A stretch of DNA of 64,000 nucleotides from Halorhodospira halochloris (GCF_002356555.2 NZ_AP017372.2:806001-870000); one strand, 5' to 3'; counted from the stretch's first letter, positions 7,855 to 20,872 are shown. The notes: generated by a model not told the origin, from the letters alone. Program-made: numbers and translations.

Positions 7855-10155
7855 ATGGCGCAAACGGCACAGAAGTACTCTGCGCAATTTAAGGAGAAGT
7901 TGGTTGAGATGGTTCGCGCAGGCCATAGTCCGAGTGATTTGGCCCAAAAATATACGCCATCTGCGAAGACCATCCAGCGCTGGTACCAGCAGGCGGTAGG
8001 CTCCGGGGAGCTGGATAGTGGGCAACCGGAGAAGCAGGATAAACAGGGGCAACATACGGACCAGATACCGCCACCTAATGAGGCTCGGGTACCAAATGGC
8101 GGGCAAGTAACTAAAGATGGCCAGGCACCAGAGAAGGTAACCAAAGATGGCCCTAAAGAGGGTCCTAGAGAGGGCCAGACACCCACAAAGACACCAGCAG
8201 CAAATAGTCGGGCTCCTGCAAAAGGCCGGAAAGCTACAAAGGGCCAGGCAACGACGAGGGATGGGTCCGCCAAAAAAGGGCCCACGCCCAAGAATGACTC
8301 GGCATCAGCGGAGGTTCTCAAAGAGCAGGGCTCAGCCAATCCCGTGGGTCAGCCAGAGAGCCAGAAGTCTGATAATGGGGCAGCTGCACAACAGCAATCC
8401 GCCACTGCTCAACCAGCCGCGCTTGCTCAGTCATCCACCCAAACTGATGAACCTCAGCAGGGGGCACCAAAAAAGGCCGGCAATGCTGATAAGGATAGAT
8501 TAAAGCGTGGCCGGAAATGGCTCCGTAAGGGGGATGAAGTACGCCGGCGGCGTGGTGCAGAGGCGGCTCTACCTGCTTACACTGAGGCTATTGAGCTGCT
8601 GGAGATGGCTGCCCGCGACAGTGATGATAAAGCGACTCGGCGTGAGTGGGGGATAGCCCTGGAGAGGCTCGGCGATGCGGTATTTGCTACCGAGGGGCCG
8701 GGAGCAGCTCTGACCTACTATGAGCAGTGGCATGAGGTCGCCGAAGCATTGGTTGCCGAGCACGGCGGCATACAGGCGCGGCAGGACTGGAGTACTGCTT
8801 TACAACGGCTGGCGCGGGCTATTGAGATAAGCGATTCGCCCGAGCGCGCCTTGACCTATTATCGCCAGGCAGCAGAGCTATGCGAAGAGCTGGCTAATGA
8901 GCAGCATGATACCGGGCAGCAGGATGCCAAGGACGCCCGCCTGAGTTGGGCGCAGGCCCTGGATAGGCTGGCCGTGAATGTTGAGCGAGTAGCAGGCACC
9001 GAGTCAGCCCTGCCTCACTTTAGACGGGCCCTTAGTCTGCGCGAGGAGTTATGTGGTAGTAGTACCACTTTGCCAGCGCAGATACCCCAGAATCTGGCGC
9101 AACAGCTAGCGCGCGAGGCAGCGGCCCACTTTGCGCAGATGCATCAAGGCATGTTCGAGCATACCACTACCGGATATGCCCCCCGCCCGGCACTATCTTA
9201 TGGGCAAACCAGCCCAGAAGAAGGCTATCTTGCTCAGCATAAAAGGCATACTGGTGAGAGCGGTGCAGCTCCTGCACATGCCCAAGTGGGCAGCCATGCA
9301 GATAGCGGGGCTTATAGTAGCGGTTCGGCTACCGGCGGTCGGCACCGAGTGGAGGCCTTTGATGCCGCAGAAGACCCGGGTCAACCGCTCGTTGATAGGG
9401 GGTTAGAGCATGCCCGCCGGGGCGATCAGCTCTACGAGCATTCTGGCCCTGGTGCGGCTATACCAGCCTATCGGCGAGCTATCGAGTTGCTTGAGGAGGC
9501 GGCTAGGACAACCGAAGAGGCCGAGACGTGTCGGGAATGGGGGGTAACATTAGAGCGTCTCGGTGATGCTTTGCTTGAGGAAGAAGGCCCGGATGAGGCC
9601 CTACCTTACTATCAGCACTGGTGTGAAATCGCTGAGACCCTCGCTGCAGAACAAAACAGCGTCCGTGCCTATCGCGATTACAGCGTGGCACTGAGCCGGG
9701 TGGGCTATGCCTTGCACTCATCGGAGGCCCCCCAAGCGGCCATGAGCTACTATCAAAAGGCTCTCGAGTTGCGCGAGGAGCTGGCCGCCGAACAGGGTAC
9801 TACCGAAGCTAAAAAGGACTGGGCGTTGGCCCTGGAGCGCTTCGGCAGTGTCATAGAAGAGGTTGATGGGGCCCAGGCAGCGCTGCCGCGTTATATGCAA
9901 GCCCTGGAGTTGCGTCGTGAGGTCGCGGAGCGCCAGCCTCAAGATATCGCGGCGCGCCGGGCCTATGGTTTGGCTAATGAGCGGGCCGGTATGGCAGTTC
10001 TGACGGCGAACGGCCCTGAAGAGGCATTGCCTTACTTTCAGGCGCTCGCCGATGTCTTCACCCAGCTGGAGGAAGAGCTGGGCACCAGAGAGGCTGCCGA
10101 AGAGCGTGAGAAAGCGGATACCATGCTCGGCAAGATACAGATGGCTGTGATGTAG
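7855..10155 (+). CDS. IS3-OrfA-type HTH fused to two TPR blocks
   Basis: Residues 1-50 (KYSAQFKEKLVEMVRAGHSP, then DLAQKY and AKTIQRWYQQA) look like the helix-turn-helix of IS3/IS911 OrfA transposase proteins. A Pro/Lys/Gln/Gly-rich, probably disordered linker runs to about residue 215. Two TPR-like arrays follow (about 217-395 and 507-740) that are internal duplicates: GAEAALPAYTEAIELLE matches PGAAIPAYRRAIELLEEAAR, and REWGIALERLGDA matches REWGVTLERLGDA. A second low-complexity linker separates them. No DDE catalytic domain or OrfB follows, so this is not a transposase. The likely picture is a domesticated DNA-binding head on a protein-protein interaction scaffold; no function is assigned. 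ATG with AGGAG eight bases upstream; 766 residues; a lone transcription unit between dnaE/cbbY-like and an opposing hydrolase. Confidence 0.75.
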   Translation: MAQTAQKYSAQFKEKLVEMVRAGHSPSDLAQKYTPSAKTIQRWYQQAVGSGELDSGQPEKQDKQGQHTDQIPPPNEARVPNGGQVTKDGQAPEKVTKDGPKEGPREGQTPTKTPAANSRAPAKGRKATKGQATTRDGSAKKGPTPKNDSASAEVLKEQGSANPVGQPESQKSDNGAAAQQQSATAQPAALAQSSTQTDEPQQGAPKKAGNADKDRLKRGRKWLRKGDEVRRRRGAEAALPAYTEAIELLEMAARDSDDKATRREWGIALERLGDAVFATEGPGAALTYYEQWHEVAEALVAEHGGIQARQDWSTALQRLARAIEISDSPERALTYYRQAAELCEELANEQHDTGQQDAKDARLSWAQALDRLAVNVERVAGTESALPHFRRALSLREELCGSSTTLPAQIPQNLAQQLAREAAAHFAQMHQGMFEHTTTGYAPRPALSYGQTSPEEGYLAQHKRHTGESGAAPAHAQVGSHADSGAYSSGSATGGRHRVEAFDAAEDPGQPLVDRGLEHARRGDQLYEHSGPGAAIPAYRRAIELLEEAARTTEEAETCREWGVTLERLGDALLEEEGPDEALPYYQHWCEIAETLAAEQNSVRAYRDYSVALSRVGYALHSSEAPQAAMSYYQKALELREELAAEQGTTEAKKDWALALERFGSVIEEVDGAQAALPRYMQALELRREVAERQPQDIAARRAYGLANERAGMAVLTANGPEEALPYFQALADVFTQLEEELGTREAAEEREKADTMLGKIQMAVM

Positions 10156-10161
10156 CCTGAG

Positions 10162-11019
10162 TTAAGCGCTTACTATGCGGTTGGCTATTTCGCCAAGGCC
10201 CTCTATATAGCACCTAGTTATATCTCCGGGTTGCAGGTATTCAGGTGGCTGGCGTGCGAAGCCGACTCCGGAGGGGGTTCCGGTGGCTATTATATCCCCT
10301 GCTTGCAGAGTCATGACATTGGCTAGGGTGGCAATTATCTCTGGTATGCGAAAGACCATATCTCGGGTGTTGCCGTCCTGCTTTAATTGATCATTGACGT
10401 AACTGCGGACGGTTAGGTTGTGAGGGTCATGTAACTGGTCAGCTGTTGTGATCCAGGGTCCCATGGGGCAGCTGCCGTCCATCGACTTGCCAAGGAAGAA
10501 CTGCTTGTGACGGAACTGAAGATCGCGCGCTGATAGGTCATTGACTACTGTATAGCCAAATATGTGGTCAAAGGCGCGTTCTTTAGCAATATATCTGCCA
10601 CCCTTGCCTATGATCAGAGCAAGTTCGACCTCCCAGTCAAGCTGTTGGGTCACTTGCTCGTCCAATACGATATCGCTGTATGGACCGATAACAGCGGTAG
10701 TTGCCTTAGTAAATAGCACTGGATACTCAGGCAGTTCCAGCTCTCTGCCCTTTGCCCGTAGCGACTCCTCAGCGTGTTCGGCATAGTTCATGCCAAGGCA
10801 GATGATGTTGCGGCGCGGGTAAGGTATTGGGGCCAGAAATGCCAATTCATCCAGCCCCGCTCTGGACCAACTATCTGATTGCTCGAGAAGTGTTTCAACC
10901 TCTCCTGTAGCGAGGGCGTCGCCCAGATTGGCCGGTTGCGGCGAGACAGCCCAGCAGCTGTCACTCTCTTGAATTGCAATGTGGTGCTTGTTTCGGTAGC
11001 TGACTGTAGTAATACGCAT
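10162..11019 (-). CDS. Fumarylacetoacetate hydrolase-family protein
   Basis: FAH-family metal-dependent C-C hydrolase, isomerase or decarboxylase. The C-terminal domain shows the family pattern: ICLGMNYAEHAEES, PVLFTKATTAVIGP, QLDWEVELALIIGKGG with acidic metal ligands, GYTVVNDLSARDLQ, KSMDGSCPMGPWI and IIATGTPSGVGF. The start was set at ATG 11019 (MRITTV) because AGGTGG lies just upstream; a longer frame opens 39 bases earlier without support. 285 residues. Relatives act on acylpyruvates, oxaloacetate or aromatic ring-cleavage products; the substrate cannot be read from sequence. The gene follows tilS on the same strand by 22 bp; stop is 7 bp from the opposing HTH-TPR stop. Confidence 0.85.
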   Translation of the reverse strand: MRITTVSYRNKHHIAIQESDSCWAVSPQPANLGDALATGEVETLLEQSDSWSRAGLDELAFLAPIPYPRRNIICLGMNYAEHAEESLRAKGRELELPEYPVLFTKATTAVIGPYSDIVLDEQVTQQLDWEVELALIIGKGGRYIAKERAFDHIFGYTVVNDLSARDLQFRHKQFFLGKSMDGSCPMGPWITTADQLHDPHNLTVRSYVNDQLKQDGNTRDMVFRIPEIIATLANVMTLQAGDIIATGTPSGVGFARQPPEYLQPGDITRCYIEGLGEIANRIVSA

Positions 11020-11041
11020 GGATTCCACCTGGCAAAAAAAC

Positions 11042-12463
11042 CTACTTGTTTGCGGCACCCTTATCTGGAAACCACAGGATCCTTACTCCCGGCCGTGAAC
11101 TGTACCTGTTATCGCAGCCAAAACCTGCCACGGCAACCGGCTTGCCATCAATATAAATCAGTGGCTTAGAGCTGCGCTCCCAGGGCGGTACGGCGAGGCT
11201 CTGGTAGAGGCGTTTGCGTCTTCTAGTGTCTCTTTTGCTGTCTTCATCTGCCAGCTGGGCAGGCAGATGGGCTGCGCTGTTTGGTGGCCAGCGTACTTCG
11301 AGGTTGCTGCGCAGGTATCTGGGGTCAAGGCCGCGAGCAGGGGAGAGTCGAGCCTCAAGGGTGCCGCCTGGCAGTTCCAGTGGTTCTTGAGGCTGCCACT
11401 GCCATCTGTTGCTAAGTGCCCCGGACTGCCCCGCTTGCATCGATTGGCCAGGGTGGGGAGAAGGCCTGGCGTCACCGGATAAGACGTTATGGTGCTCGTT
11501 GCTGCGAGGATCAAGGCAGAGGTATAGGTGGTCACGGAAGCGGCGCACCACCGCATCGGCCCAGGTCAGCACTGGGTTGGCGTCAGCTGCAGCATAAATC
11601 AAGCTATGCAAGCCGCTAATCAGATGCTCGCGCGGGGGTGGACGGACGCCGGAACACTCTAGCCAGCGCCTGACTATTGCTAGTCGGCGCTGTTCGTTGA
11701 GTTCGGCTAAGCGGCAGACACTTGGGTATCCGCGGGGGGCACGGACATAACGTAGGTCAGCGTCGAGGTAATGGTTAAGTAGCTGACGGTCACGGTTAAT
11801 CGAGGCTGCACTGGAGTTGAGCCGCTTAGCGGCATCTGGCCAGCGTCGCTTGAGTTGCGGTATTACGCTCTGGCGTATATAAACCCGGTCGAAGGATGAC
11901 TCGGAGTTGGCTGGGTCGTCGATCCAGGGCAGGTGGTTGCTATGGACATACTCATCAATGTCTTCAGCCCTTACCCCTAGTAATGGTCGGGCGATAGTTG
12001 ATTTTGCCAAAGGTCGGTGGGGGGGGATGGCGCTTAGCGTGTTGAGGCCGCCACCGCGTAAGGCGCGGAGCAGAAATGTCTCAGCTTGATCGTCGGCATG
12101 GTGGGCTAGGATCAAGCAGTTGCCCGGCTCAAGGGCTTCGGTGTATGCAGCGTAACGTGCTCGTCGGGCGGCTGCCTCAAGGCCATCATGACTGTTCTGA
12201 TCTACCTGCACCGCGGAGACAACCAAGGGTATTCCAAGATCGCTGCAGAACCTTTGGCAGTGTTGGGCCCAATTTGCCGATTCTGCGTGCAAGCCATGAT
12301 CAACATGGATGGCGCTAAGCTCAGCGCTAAGCTGGCGCCGCTGGCGGGCTAAACAGTGCAGCAAGGCAGTGGAGTCGCGCCCGCCACTGAACCCTACTCG
12401 CAAGCCTGTAGCGTGTGGTGCTAATCGATTTAGCTGTGCGGCTAGTCGAGCTGGTTCAAGCAC
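11042..12463 (-). CDS. tilS: tRNA(Ile)-lysidine synthase
   Basis: Modifies C34 of the AUA-reading tRNA(Ile) to lysidine, switching it from Met to Ile decoding. The PP-loop ATPase motif GFSGGRDSTALLH is at residues 24-36, followed by AIHVDHGLH and LAHHADDQAETFLLR. The C-terminal TilS domain is present (PPWERSSKPLIYIDG). At 473 residues it is somewhat longer than the E. coli enzyme. It sits 11 bp downstream of accA on the same strand, the common gammaproteobacterial order. Confidence 0.95.
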   Translation of the reverse strand: MLEPARLAAQLNRLAPHATGLRVGFSGGRDSTALLHCLARQRRQLSAELSAIHVDHGLHAESANWAQHCQRFCSDLGIPLVVSAVQVDQNSHDGLEAAARRARYAAYTEALEPGNCLILAHHADDQAETFLLRALRGGGLNTLSAIPPHRPLAKSTIARPLLGVRAEDIDEYVHSNHLPWIDDPANSESSFDRVYIRQSVIPQLKRRWPDAAKRLNSSAASINRDRQLLNHYLDADLRYVRAPRGYPSVCRLAELNEQRRLAIVRRWLECSGVRPPPREHLISGLHSLIYAAADANPVLTWADAVVRRFRDHLYLCLDPRSNEHHNVLSGDARPSPHPGQSMQAGQSGALSNRWQWQPQEPLELPGGTLEARLSPARGLDPRYLRSNLEVRWPPNSAAHLPAQLADEDSKRDTRRRKRLYQSLAVPPWERSSKPLIYIDGKPVAVAGFGCDNRYSSRPGVRILWFPDKGAANK

Positions 12464-12474
12464 GTCCGCTCCGC

Positions 12475-13431
12475 CTACTCCTTGGGTTGGCCTATCTGCG
12501 CTAGGCGCTGATGGCGGTCGGTTACGAGCTGCTCAGGGGTCATAGTCAATAGCCGCTCCAGTTCCTCGCGCAGTATCTCCCGCATGGTGTTGGCCATGGA
12601 TTCATAATCACGGTGAGCTCCGCCTAGTGGCTCAGGAATGACCCTGTCGATAATGCCTAAGTCATGGAGCCGGTCGGCCACCATCTGCATCGCCTCGGCC
12701 GCCTCCGATGCGCGCTCGGAACTCTTCCACAGGATAGAGGCGCAACCCTCGGGAGAGATTACCGAGTAGACCGAATAGCGCAGCATGAGCAGCCGGTTGC
12801 CAACACTTATAGCCAATGCTCCACCAGAACCGCCTTCTCCGGTTACTATGCAGATTATCGGCACCCGCAATTGGGCCATCTCTGCTAGGTTGCGGGCTAT
12901 TGCTTCACTCTGGCCGCGCTCCTCAGCGCCCACCCCAGGGTAGGCCCCGGGTGTATCGATGAAAGTGATAATAGGTAGGCTGAACCTCTCAGCCATGTGC
13001 ATCAGCCGGAGAGCCTTGCGGTATCCCTCAGGGCGCGGCATGCCAAAATTGCGCGCTACCTTTTCACGCGTGTCGCGTCCCTTTTGTTGGCCGATGACCA
13101 TGACCGGTCGCCCCTCAAAGCGGCCAAGCCCGCCGGCGATGGCTCCATCATCAGCAAAAGCGCGGTCGCCATGCAGCTCTTGGAAGTCGGTAAACAGGTG
13201 CTCGACATAATCGAAAAAATGCGGGCGCTCAGGATGGCGCGCAAGCTGAACTATTTGCCATGCGCTCAGAGATGAAAATATCTTCTCGGTAAGGGCCTGG
13301 CTCTTCTCTTCCAAGCGCTGGATTTCCTCGTTGATATTTATCTCGCTATCCTGGCCGACATTGCGCAGCTCTTCAATCTTGGCTTCAAGCTCCGCTATAG
13401 GCTGCTCAAAATCGAGAAAATTCTTGCTCAT
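12475..13431 (-). CDS. accA: Acetyl-CoA carboxylase carboxyltransferase subunit alpha
   Basis: With AccD forms the carboxyltransferase that makes malonyl-CoA for fatty acid synthesis. The N-terminal [80 protein letters not shown] and [11 protein letters not shown] blocks are all diagnostic. 318 residues. The start is ATG 13431 (MSKNFLDF), preceded by TGGAG; the frame continues 48 bases upstream but those residues are not family-like. A long-hairpin repeat lies upstream. Confidence 0.97.
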   Translation of the reverse strand: MSKNFLDFEQPIAELEAKIEELRNVGQDSEININEEIQRLEEKSQALTEKIFSSLSAWQIVQLARHPERPHFFDYVEHLFTDFQELHGDRAFADDGAIAGGLGRFEGRPVMVIGQQKGRDTREKVARNFGMPRPEGYRKALRLMHMAERFSLPIITFIDTPGAYPGVGAEERGQSEAIARNLAEMAQLRVPIICIVTGEGGSGGALAISVGNRLLMLRYSVYSVISPEGCASILWKSSERASEAAEAMQMVADRLHDLGIIDRVIPEPLGGAHRDYESMANTMREILREELERLLTMTPEQLVTDRHQRLAQIGQPKE

Positions 13432-13516
13432 CAGCACTCCACAGGCAGCATTGATATCCTTACCGCCCAATGATAGCACCCGCAGGAAGCGTTTCGAAGC
13501 TGCCGTTTGCTAATCG

Positions 13517-13635
13517 GCCAATTGGTTGCCCCGGTTTGGAAGAGGCAGTGAATCAATCCCCGGAGGCTTCATGGCGTCATCCCTGGCGCCATGATCTTAA
13601 CCACCGGGGCATCCAATGGGCTCCGGGGAGTTTTA
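13517..13635. repeat. Long-hairpin intergenic repeat, copy 1
   Basis: Arms at about 13521-13535 (ATTGGTTGCCCCGGT) and 13603-13617 (ACCGGGGCATCCAAT) pair with one mismatch. Between them lies the family core in reverse orientation, recognisable by GGAGGCTTCATGGCGTCA followed by CCCTGGCGCC. The right end is CTCCGGGGAGTTTTATAGC. The core is more diverged than in other copies. It lies between accA (start side) and the stop of the gene at 13646. Confidence 0.8.
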
Positions 13636-13645
13636 TAGCAGCTAA

Positions 13646-14032
13646 TTACCCAAGGCGGCGCCGGTAAGCCGCGAAGATTTCTGTTGGACCTGGATCTTTG
13701 CGGGTTTTCACGATTAGCGTCTGGCGTTCGCTGCGGTGAGCACCAGTCTCTTGCACTATTGTCTCATAGAGTGCTTGCGCGGCACTTGGAGCGGCTGTGT
13801 GAGCTTGGGTATTAAGCAGAGACTGAGGGTCGATCTCTATCTCGATTGGACAGCCGTCGGTCGTGGTTAGAGCCATTGTCCAGTTGTATTCGCCTGGTTG
13901 CGGAGGGCGTAAAGCAACCCCGTCAGCCTCGGCATCAGCGGGGGCGAAGAGGGGCTCAGCGAACGCTGCGGCCATTGCTCGCAGCGACTCTATTACCGGT
14001 CGGTATAGCTCGTAATCACTGTCGCTAGTCAT
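13646..14032 (-). CDS. Uncharacterised protein coupled to the M1-like peptidase
   Basis: I do not recognise this 128-residue protein. It has no signal peptide or membrane segment. The N-terminal half is acidic (SDSDYELY, ADAEADG); the C-terminal third is basic, with RSERQTLIVKTRKDPG and FAAYRRRLG. The middle (YNWTMALTTTDGCPIEIEID) looks like beta strands. Its ATG overlaps the stop region of the upstream peptidase gene by 8 bp, which argues that it is really translated and probably made with that protein. No function is proposed. Confidence 0.6.
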   Translation of the reverse strand: MTSDSDYELYRPVIESLRAMAAAFAEPLFAPADAEADGVALRPPQPGEYNWTMALTTTDGCPIEIEIDPQSLLNTQAHTAAPSAAQALYETIVQETGAHRSERQTLIVKTRKDPGPTEIFAAYRRRLG

Positions 14033-16004
14033 CGGTCAATTCCAGCTTGAGGCGTAATGCGTGCTGCTCGGCCTGCTCATAAAGGCCGGTTTCAGGGCGT
14101 CCATTGAATCCGACATAGCTGTGCCGACCGAAGCGTTCCAGCCTTTGCAGAACTGCTTGGGCTGACTGCGCAGAATCTGCGCTTAGTGCCAGAATCGGTT
14201 CGCCGTAGCCGCCGGTGGTGCTCCATGCTACAGTCTCTCCAGCAACCGGTGGCGAGCGACGGAAGATGCAGGCTTGGGCGTCCTCTAAGGCTTGCTCGAT
14301 ATCTGCCTCGCTACCCACTATCAATTTTGCTCTCCCTTCGGCCTCGTTAAGTTCGCGCACGTCGACTTCGCCTTTGAACACCTGTCTGGCTACGCTGGGC
14401 AACCCCTCGGCCGATCCTTCGCTGGCTTTAACAAGCGATACTTGTTCAGCAAGTTGTATCTCGCGCAAGGTGTTTACCCGTTCACCCCGAGCAAGTTGGC
14501 GGTAGGCGTGGTGGTCTGGATCTATCTCAAGCTTTTCAGGTCGCTCCTCCAGGTTAATAGTGGCGCTCTTTGTTTGTCCCGGCTGAAGAGCTATTTCGTG
14601 CTGGTGGCGGGCCTCCGCGCCATGGATAACTATTGGTACTAAGCTAGGGTAAGCATGCTCCGGCCAGTGGAGTTCGAGCTCTACTGCGTAGCCTTGATCA
14701 AGGCTGTGGGCAGTGGCGCTTGTGAGTCTTAGCTCTGGGGTCTGCTCGGTAGTTAGAAACCAAAAGAAAAGATCATTGACCTGTTCTGCATCTTTGCCGC
14801 TGCGCCTAGCTGTCTCGGCAAATGTGTGGCGCAGATCGTGCCAGCCGGCCCACTGATGGCGGTGCGTTTGATAAAAATCGCGAACTGCCTCGGTAAATAC
14901 CTCGTCACCGAATTGTCTTTTCAGGGTGTGGAAGAGAAAGGCGCCGCGTTGATAGCCAACGATGTCATCTATTCTCGATTGCTTGTGGCGAAAGTTTACC
15001 AACGGGTAATTCATGTCCTCTGGCAAAGCGGCCTGATCGCGGAGCCAATCGCCACGCATGCGTTTCGCCTCTGCCTTGCTGCGCTGCTGGGCTTGGTAAT
15101 AGTCGCCCATATACTGGGTTAGGGCTTCACTCCAGTTGCCATCACTGTGGTCGGTATAGACGCCCCGTCCCCACCAGTTATGGACAACCTCATGGGCCAA
15201 AGAGGTAGTGGGGATGAATGGCAGCTGCAATACCTCCTCACCTATGTAAGTAAACCCCGCAAAGGCTAGGCCTACCGGCAGAGGGGCAGCTACTACCGAA
15301 TAGCTGCTGTGAGCAGCAGGCCCTATCCATTCGCTGTAGGTGTCGAAATATTCGCCGGTATATTCGAGATAGCGCTCGCTAAGCTGCCCTAGATGCTCAG
15401 GAAAGAATGTATAGACACGGCCGTGCTGAGTCTGGCGTGATTCCTTTTGCCAATCTCCACCAACCACGGTTATACCGGCTGCCGGTTCACTGTGATTGAA
15501 TGTCACCCGGCGCATGCCATTACTGCGGCTCTCCTCGCCCCGGTCGCCTTCGGCAACAACCTGAAGTTGCTCGGGGAGAGTGACGGTAAGCTCATAACCA
15601 AAGGGTTGCGGGCTAATCCGCGGGTACCAGCCACTGGCAGGCGTCAACAGTACGCTATCTTGCCGGATATGGGCGGGCAAATTGGCTGCGCTGGCCATAG
15701 GGGCCCCACTCCAAGAGATCTTGGCATAAGCTCCCTGCTGCGGCTCTATCGTTATGCCTCGCGCACCAAGCCTTTCTGCTTGGGCATTTTCAGCCTTTGT
15801 GCTAGTGATAGTAAAGCCTGGCCCTAGAGCCAGGGTTACCGGCTTGCCGTCTTCCAGCTCGAGCCTCATCGTGCCGCTGAGTTCGTTCCGCTCTAGGTCA
15901 ATCGATACCTCTATACTCGCTTGTGGGGGGGTGCTGTCACTGTTCTGGGGGCTGCAACCCCACACTCCCAACAGCGCAATGGTTAGGGCTAGAATTCTTA
16001 TCAT
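14025..16004 (-). CDS. M1-like (gluzincin) aminopeptidase, probable lipoprotein
   Basis: Predicted zinc metallopeptidase of the envelope. The zinc site is clear: HEVVHNWWG followed by NWSEALTQYMGDYY, giving the HExxH-x18-E pattern of the M1 clan. The start at ATG 16004 (MIRILALTIALLGVWGC) gives a signal peptide ending in a lipobox-like cysteine (C17), though the Trp before Gly-Cys is not the best lipobox residue; a longer frame begins at 16106 without support. 659 residues. The region before the catalytic domain is a beta-rich M1 N-terminal domain. A C-terminal stretch (about residues 510-655) after the catalytic and helical parts is not recognised. The next gene (13646-14032) overlaps by 8 bp. 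Confidence 0.8.
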   Translation of the reverse strand: MIRILALTIALLGVWGCSPQNSDSTPPQASIEVSIDLERNELSGTMRLELEDGKPVTLALGPGFTITSTKAENAQAERLGARGITIEPQQGAYAKISWSGAPMASAANLPAHIRQDSVLLTPASGWYPRISPQPFGYELTVTLPEQLQVVAEGDRGEESRSNGMRRVTFNHSEPAAGITVVGGDWQKESRQTQHGRVYTFFPEHLGQLSERYLEYTGEYFDTYSEWIGPAAHSSYSVVAAPLPVGLAFAGFTYIGEEVLQLPFIPTTSLAHEVVHNWWGRGVYTDHSDGNWSEALTQYMGDYYQAQQRSKAEAKRMRGDWLRDQAALPEDMNYPLVNFRHKQSRIDDIVGYQRGAFLFHTLKRQFGDEVFTEAVRDFYQTHRHQWAGWHDLRHTFAETARRSGKDAEQVNDLFFWFLTTEQTPELRLTSATAHSLDQGYAVELELHWPEHAYPSLVPIVIHGAEARHQHEIALQPGQTKSATINLEERPEKLEIDPDHHAYRQLARGERVNTLREIQLAEQVSLVKASEGSAEGLPSVARQVFKGEVDVRELNEAEGRAKLIVGSEADIEQALEDAQACIFRRSPPVAGETVAWSTTGGYGEPILALSADSAQSAQAVLQRLERFGRHSYVGFNGRPETGLYEQAEQHALRLKLELTDD

Positions 16005-16207
16005 CTCTACCGGCCGCCACGACAGCCACAACGGCGCTGCAAGCGGAGTCCACATGACTCTGGGAGAGCAGATTTTGGCAGTGTCCTTATCCATTTTGGT
16101 TCCCAACCGGGTTTTGCAGTTGCCCCGTTAAGTCTCCCTAGATTGGCCTGGTTAGGCAAGAGAAACTCGGTAACCAATGGTTGCTGTAAGAGTAGCAGAA
16201 AGTTATT

Positions 16208-16228
16208 AGCAAGGCGTTTAGCCTTGCT
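16208..16228. promoter_or_regulatory. Perfect inverted repeat before the XRE regulator
   Basis: AGCAAGGC-GTTTA-GCCTTGCT is a perfect 8-bp dyad with a 5-nt spacer, ending five bases before the ATG of the XRE gene, which has no evident Shine-Dalgarno site. The position suits an autoregulatory operator for an XRE dimer, or a hairpin limiting translation. Binding is inference. Confidence 0.45.
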
Positions 16229-16233
16229 ATGAT

Positions 16234-16653
16234 ATGGCACAGCAAAGCGATTCAGAAAAATTCCGCCAAACCTTTGCCAAGCGTCTACGCCAGGCAATTA
16301 ATGATTTCGGCTATACTGGACGCGAGCAGAAGGCTCTCGGTGAGTTGTTTGGAGTTACAGGGCAGACGGTGCAGAAATGGCTTGATGGTACCGCTATGCC
16401 AACCCGTGACAAAATGCCCAGATTAGCTTCAATCTTGGCGGTGCGGCGTACTTGGTTGGAATATGGCGAGGGGGATAAGAGGCCTAGCTACGCCATAAGT
16501 GAGCAGCGCGGTTCAGCCTACAAAGAGGATGACATAATAGAACTCAAGGAGAGCGAGATCAATCTGCTGCTGGCCATCAGAAGGCTGAGCCAGCAAGATC
16601 GGGAGGCTCTGGAGCATATCATTATGAGCTGGTCAGGCCTGTCAACCGGCTGA
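16234..16653 (+). CDS. XRE-family helix-turn-helix regulator
   Basis: 139-residue Cro/CI-type DNA-binding protein. The HTH spans about residues 27-70: KALGELFGVTGQTVQKWLDG and then MPTRDKMPRLASIL. The W-L-x(2)-G segment (TWLEYGEG) after the HTH is common in phage-repressor-like regulators. The C-terminal part (ELKESEINLLLAIRRLSQQD) is a helical tail rather than a LexA-like peptidase, so it is not a self-cleaving repressor. It stands alone upstream of pyrG with no other phage gene nearby, so a chromosomal regulator is likelier than a prophage remnant. Target unknown. Confidence 0.75.
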   Translation: MAQQSDSEKFRQTFAKRLRQAINDFGYTGREQKALGELFGVTGQTVQKWLDGTAMPTRDKMPRLASILAVRRTWLEYGEGDKRPSYAISEQRGSAYKEDDIIELKESEINLLLAIRRLSQQDREALEHIIMSWSGLSTG

Positions 16654-16694
16654 ATTGCTGTCGGCAAGTTGCCGCCCTGTAATCCATTTGTTAA

Positions 16695-18359
<1,665 letters not shown>

Positions 18360-18444
18360 GTATAGCTTTACGCTCAGGGGTGGCGCTTGAGAAGCTACCT
18401 AGTAGAACCGCAAGCAATTTTCGTCATGAGCGAGCGTGAGAAAC

Positions 18445-20570
<2,126 letters not shown>

Positions 20571-20592
20571 AGTTAGCTTCGGCGGGGAGGAT

Positions 20593-20871
20593 GTGTTGCG
20601 CTGGGTTATAGGCGCTCTGGCGTTGTTGTTAGCATTGCTGCAATTTCAGCTATGGTTCGGTCCGGGGAGCGTGCCAACCCTAATCGAATTGCATAGTAGC
20701 CTGGATGAGCAACGTCAGGCAAATGAGCGAGCTCAGGCACGCAACGACGCCTTGGCCGCGGAGGTAGAAGATCTGAAAGAGGGTCTTGATGCCTTGGAGG
20801 AGCGCGCCCGTTACCAGCTTGGCATGATCCGTGAGGATGAAACTTTTTATCAGGTGATCGAGGAAGATTGA
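20593..20871 (+). CDS. ftsB: Cell division protein FtsB
   Basis: Small bitopic divisome protein that pairs with FtsL and FtsQ. The first 20 residues form a membrane helix (WVIGALALLLALLQFQLWF), then a coiled coil runs from about residue 32 to 75 with the acidic and Arg-rich ending EERARYQLGMIREDETFYQV, which is the FtsB signature. 92 residues. Starts at GTG 20593 (or TTG 20596) after GGGGAGG. Sits between eno and ispD as in most gammaproteobacteria; ispD begins one base past its stop. Confidence 0.92.
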   Translation: MLRWVIGALALLLALLQFQLWFGPGSVPTLIELHSSLDEQRQANERAQARNDALAAEVEDLKEGLDALEERARYQLGMIREDETFYQVIEED

Positions 20872-20872
20872 C

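Noticed and set aside
7855-8010. Intact IS3-family insertion sequence
   Set aside because: No OrfB integrase, terminal inverted repeats or frameshift window could be seen; the HTH continues in frame into the TPR protein.
16234-16653. Prophage remnant
   Set aside because: Only a single XRE gene is present; no integrase, structural or lysis genes flank it.
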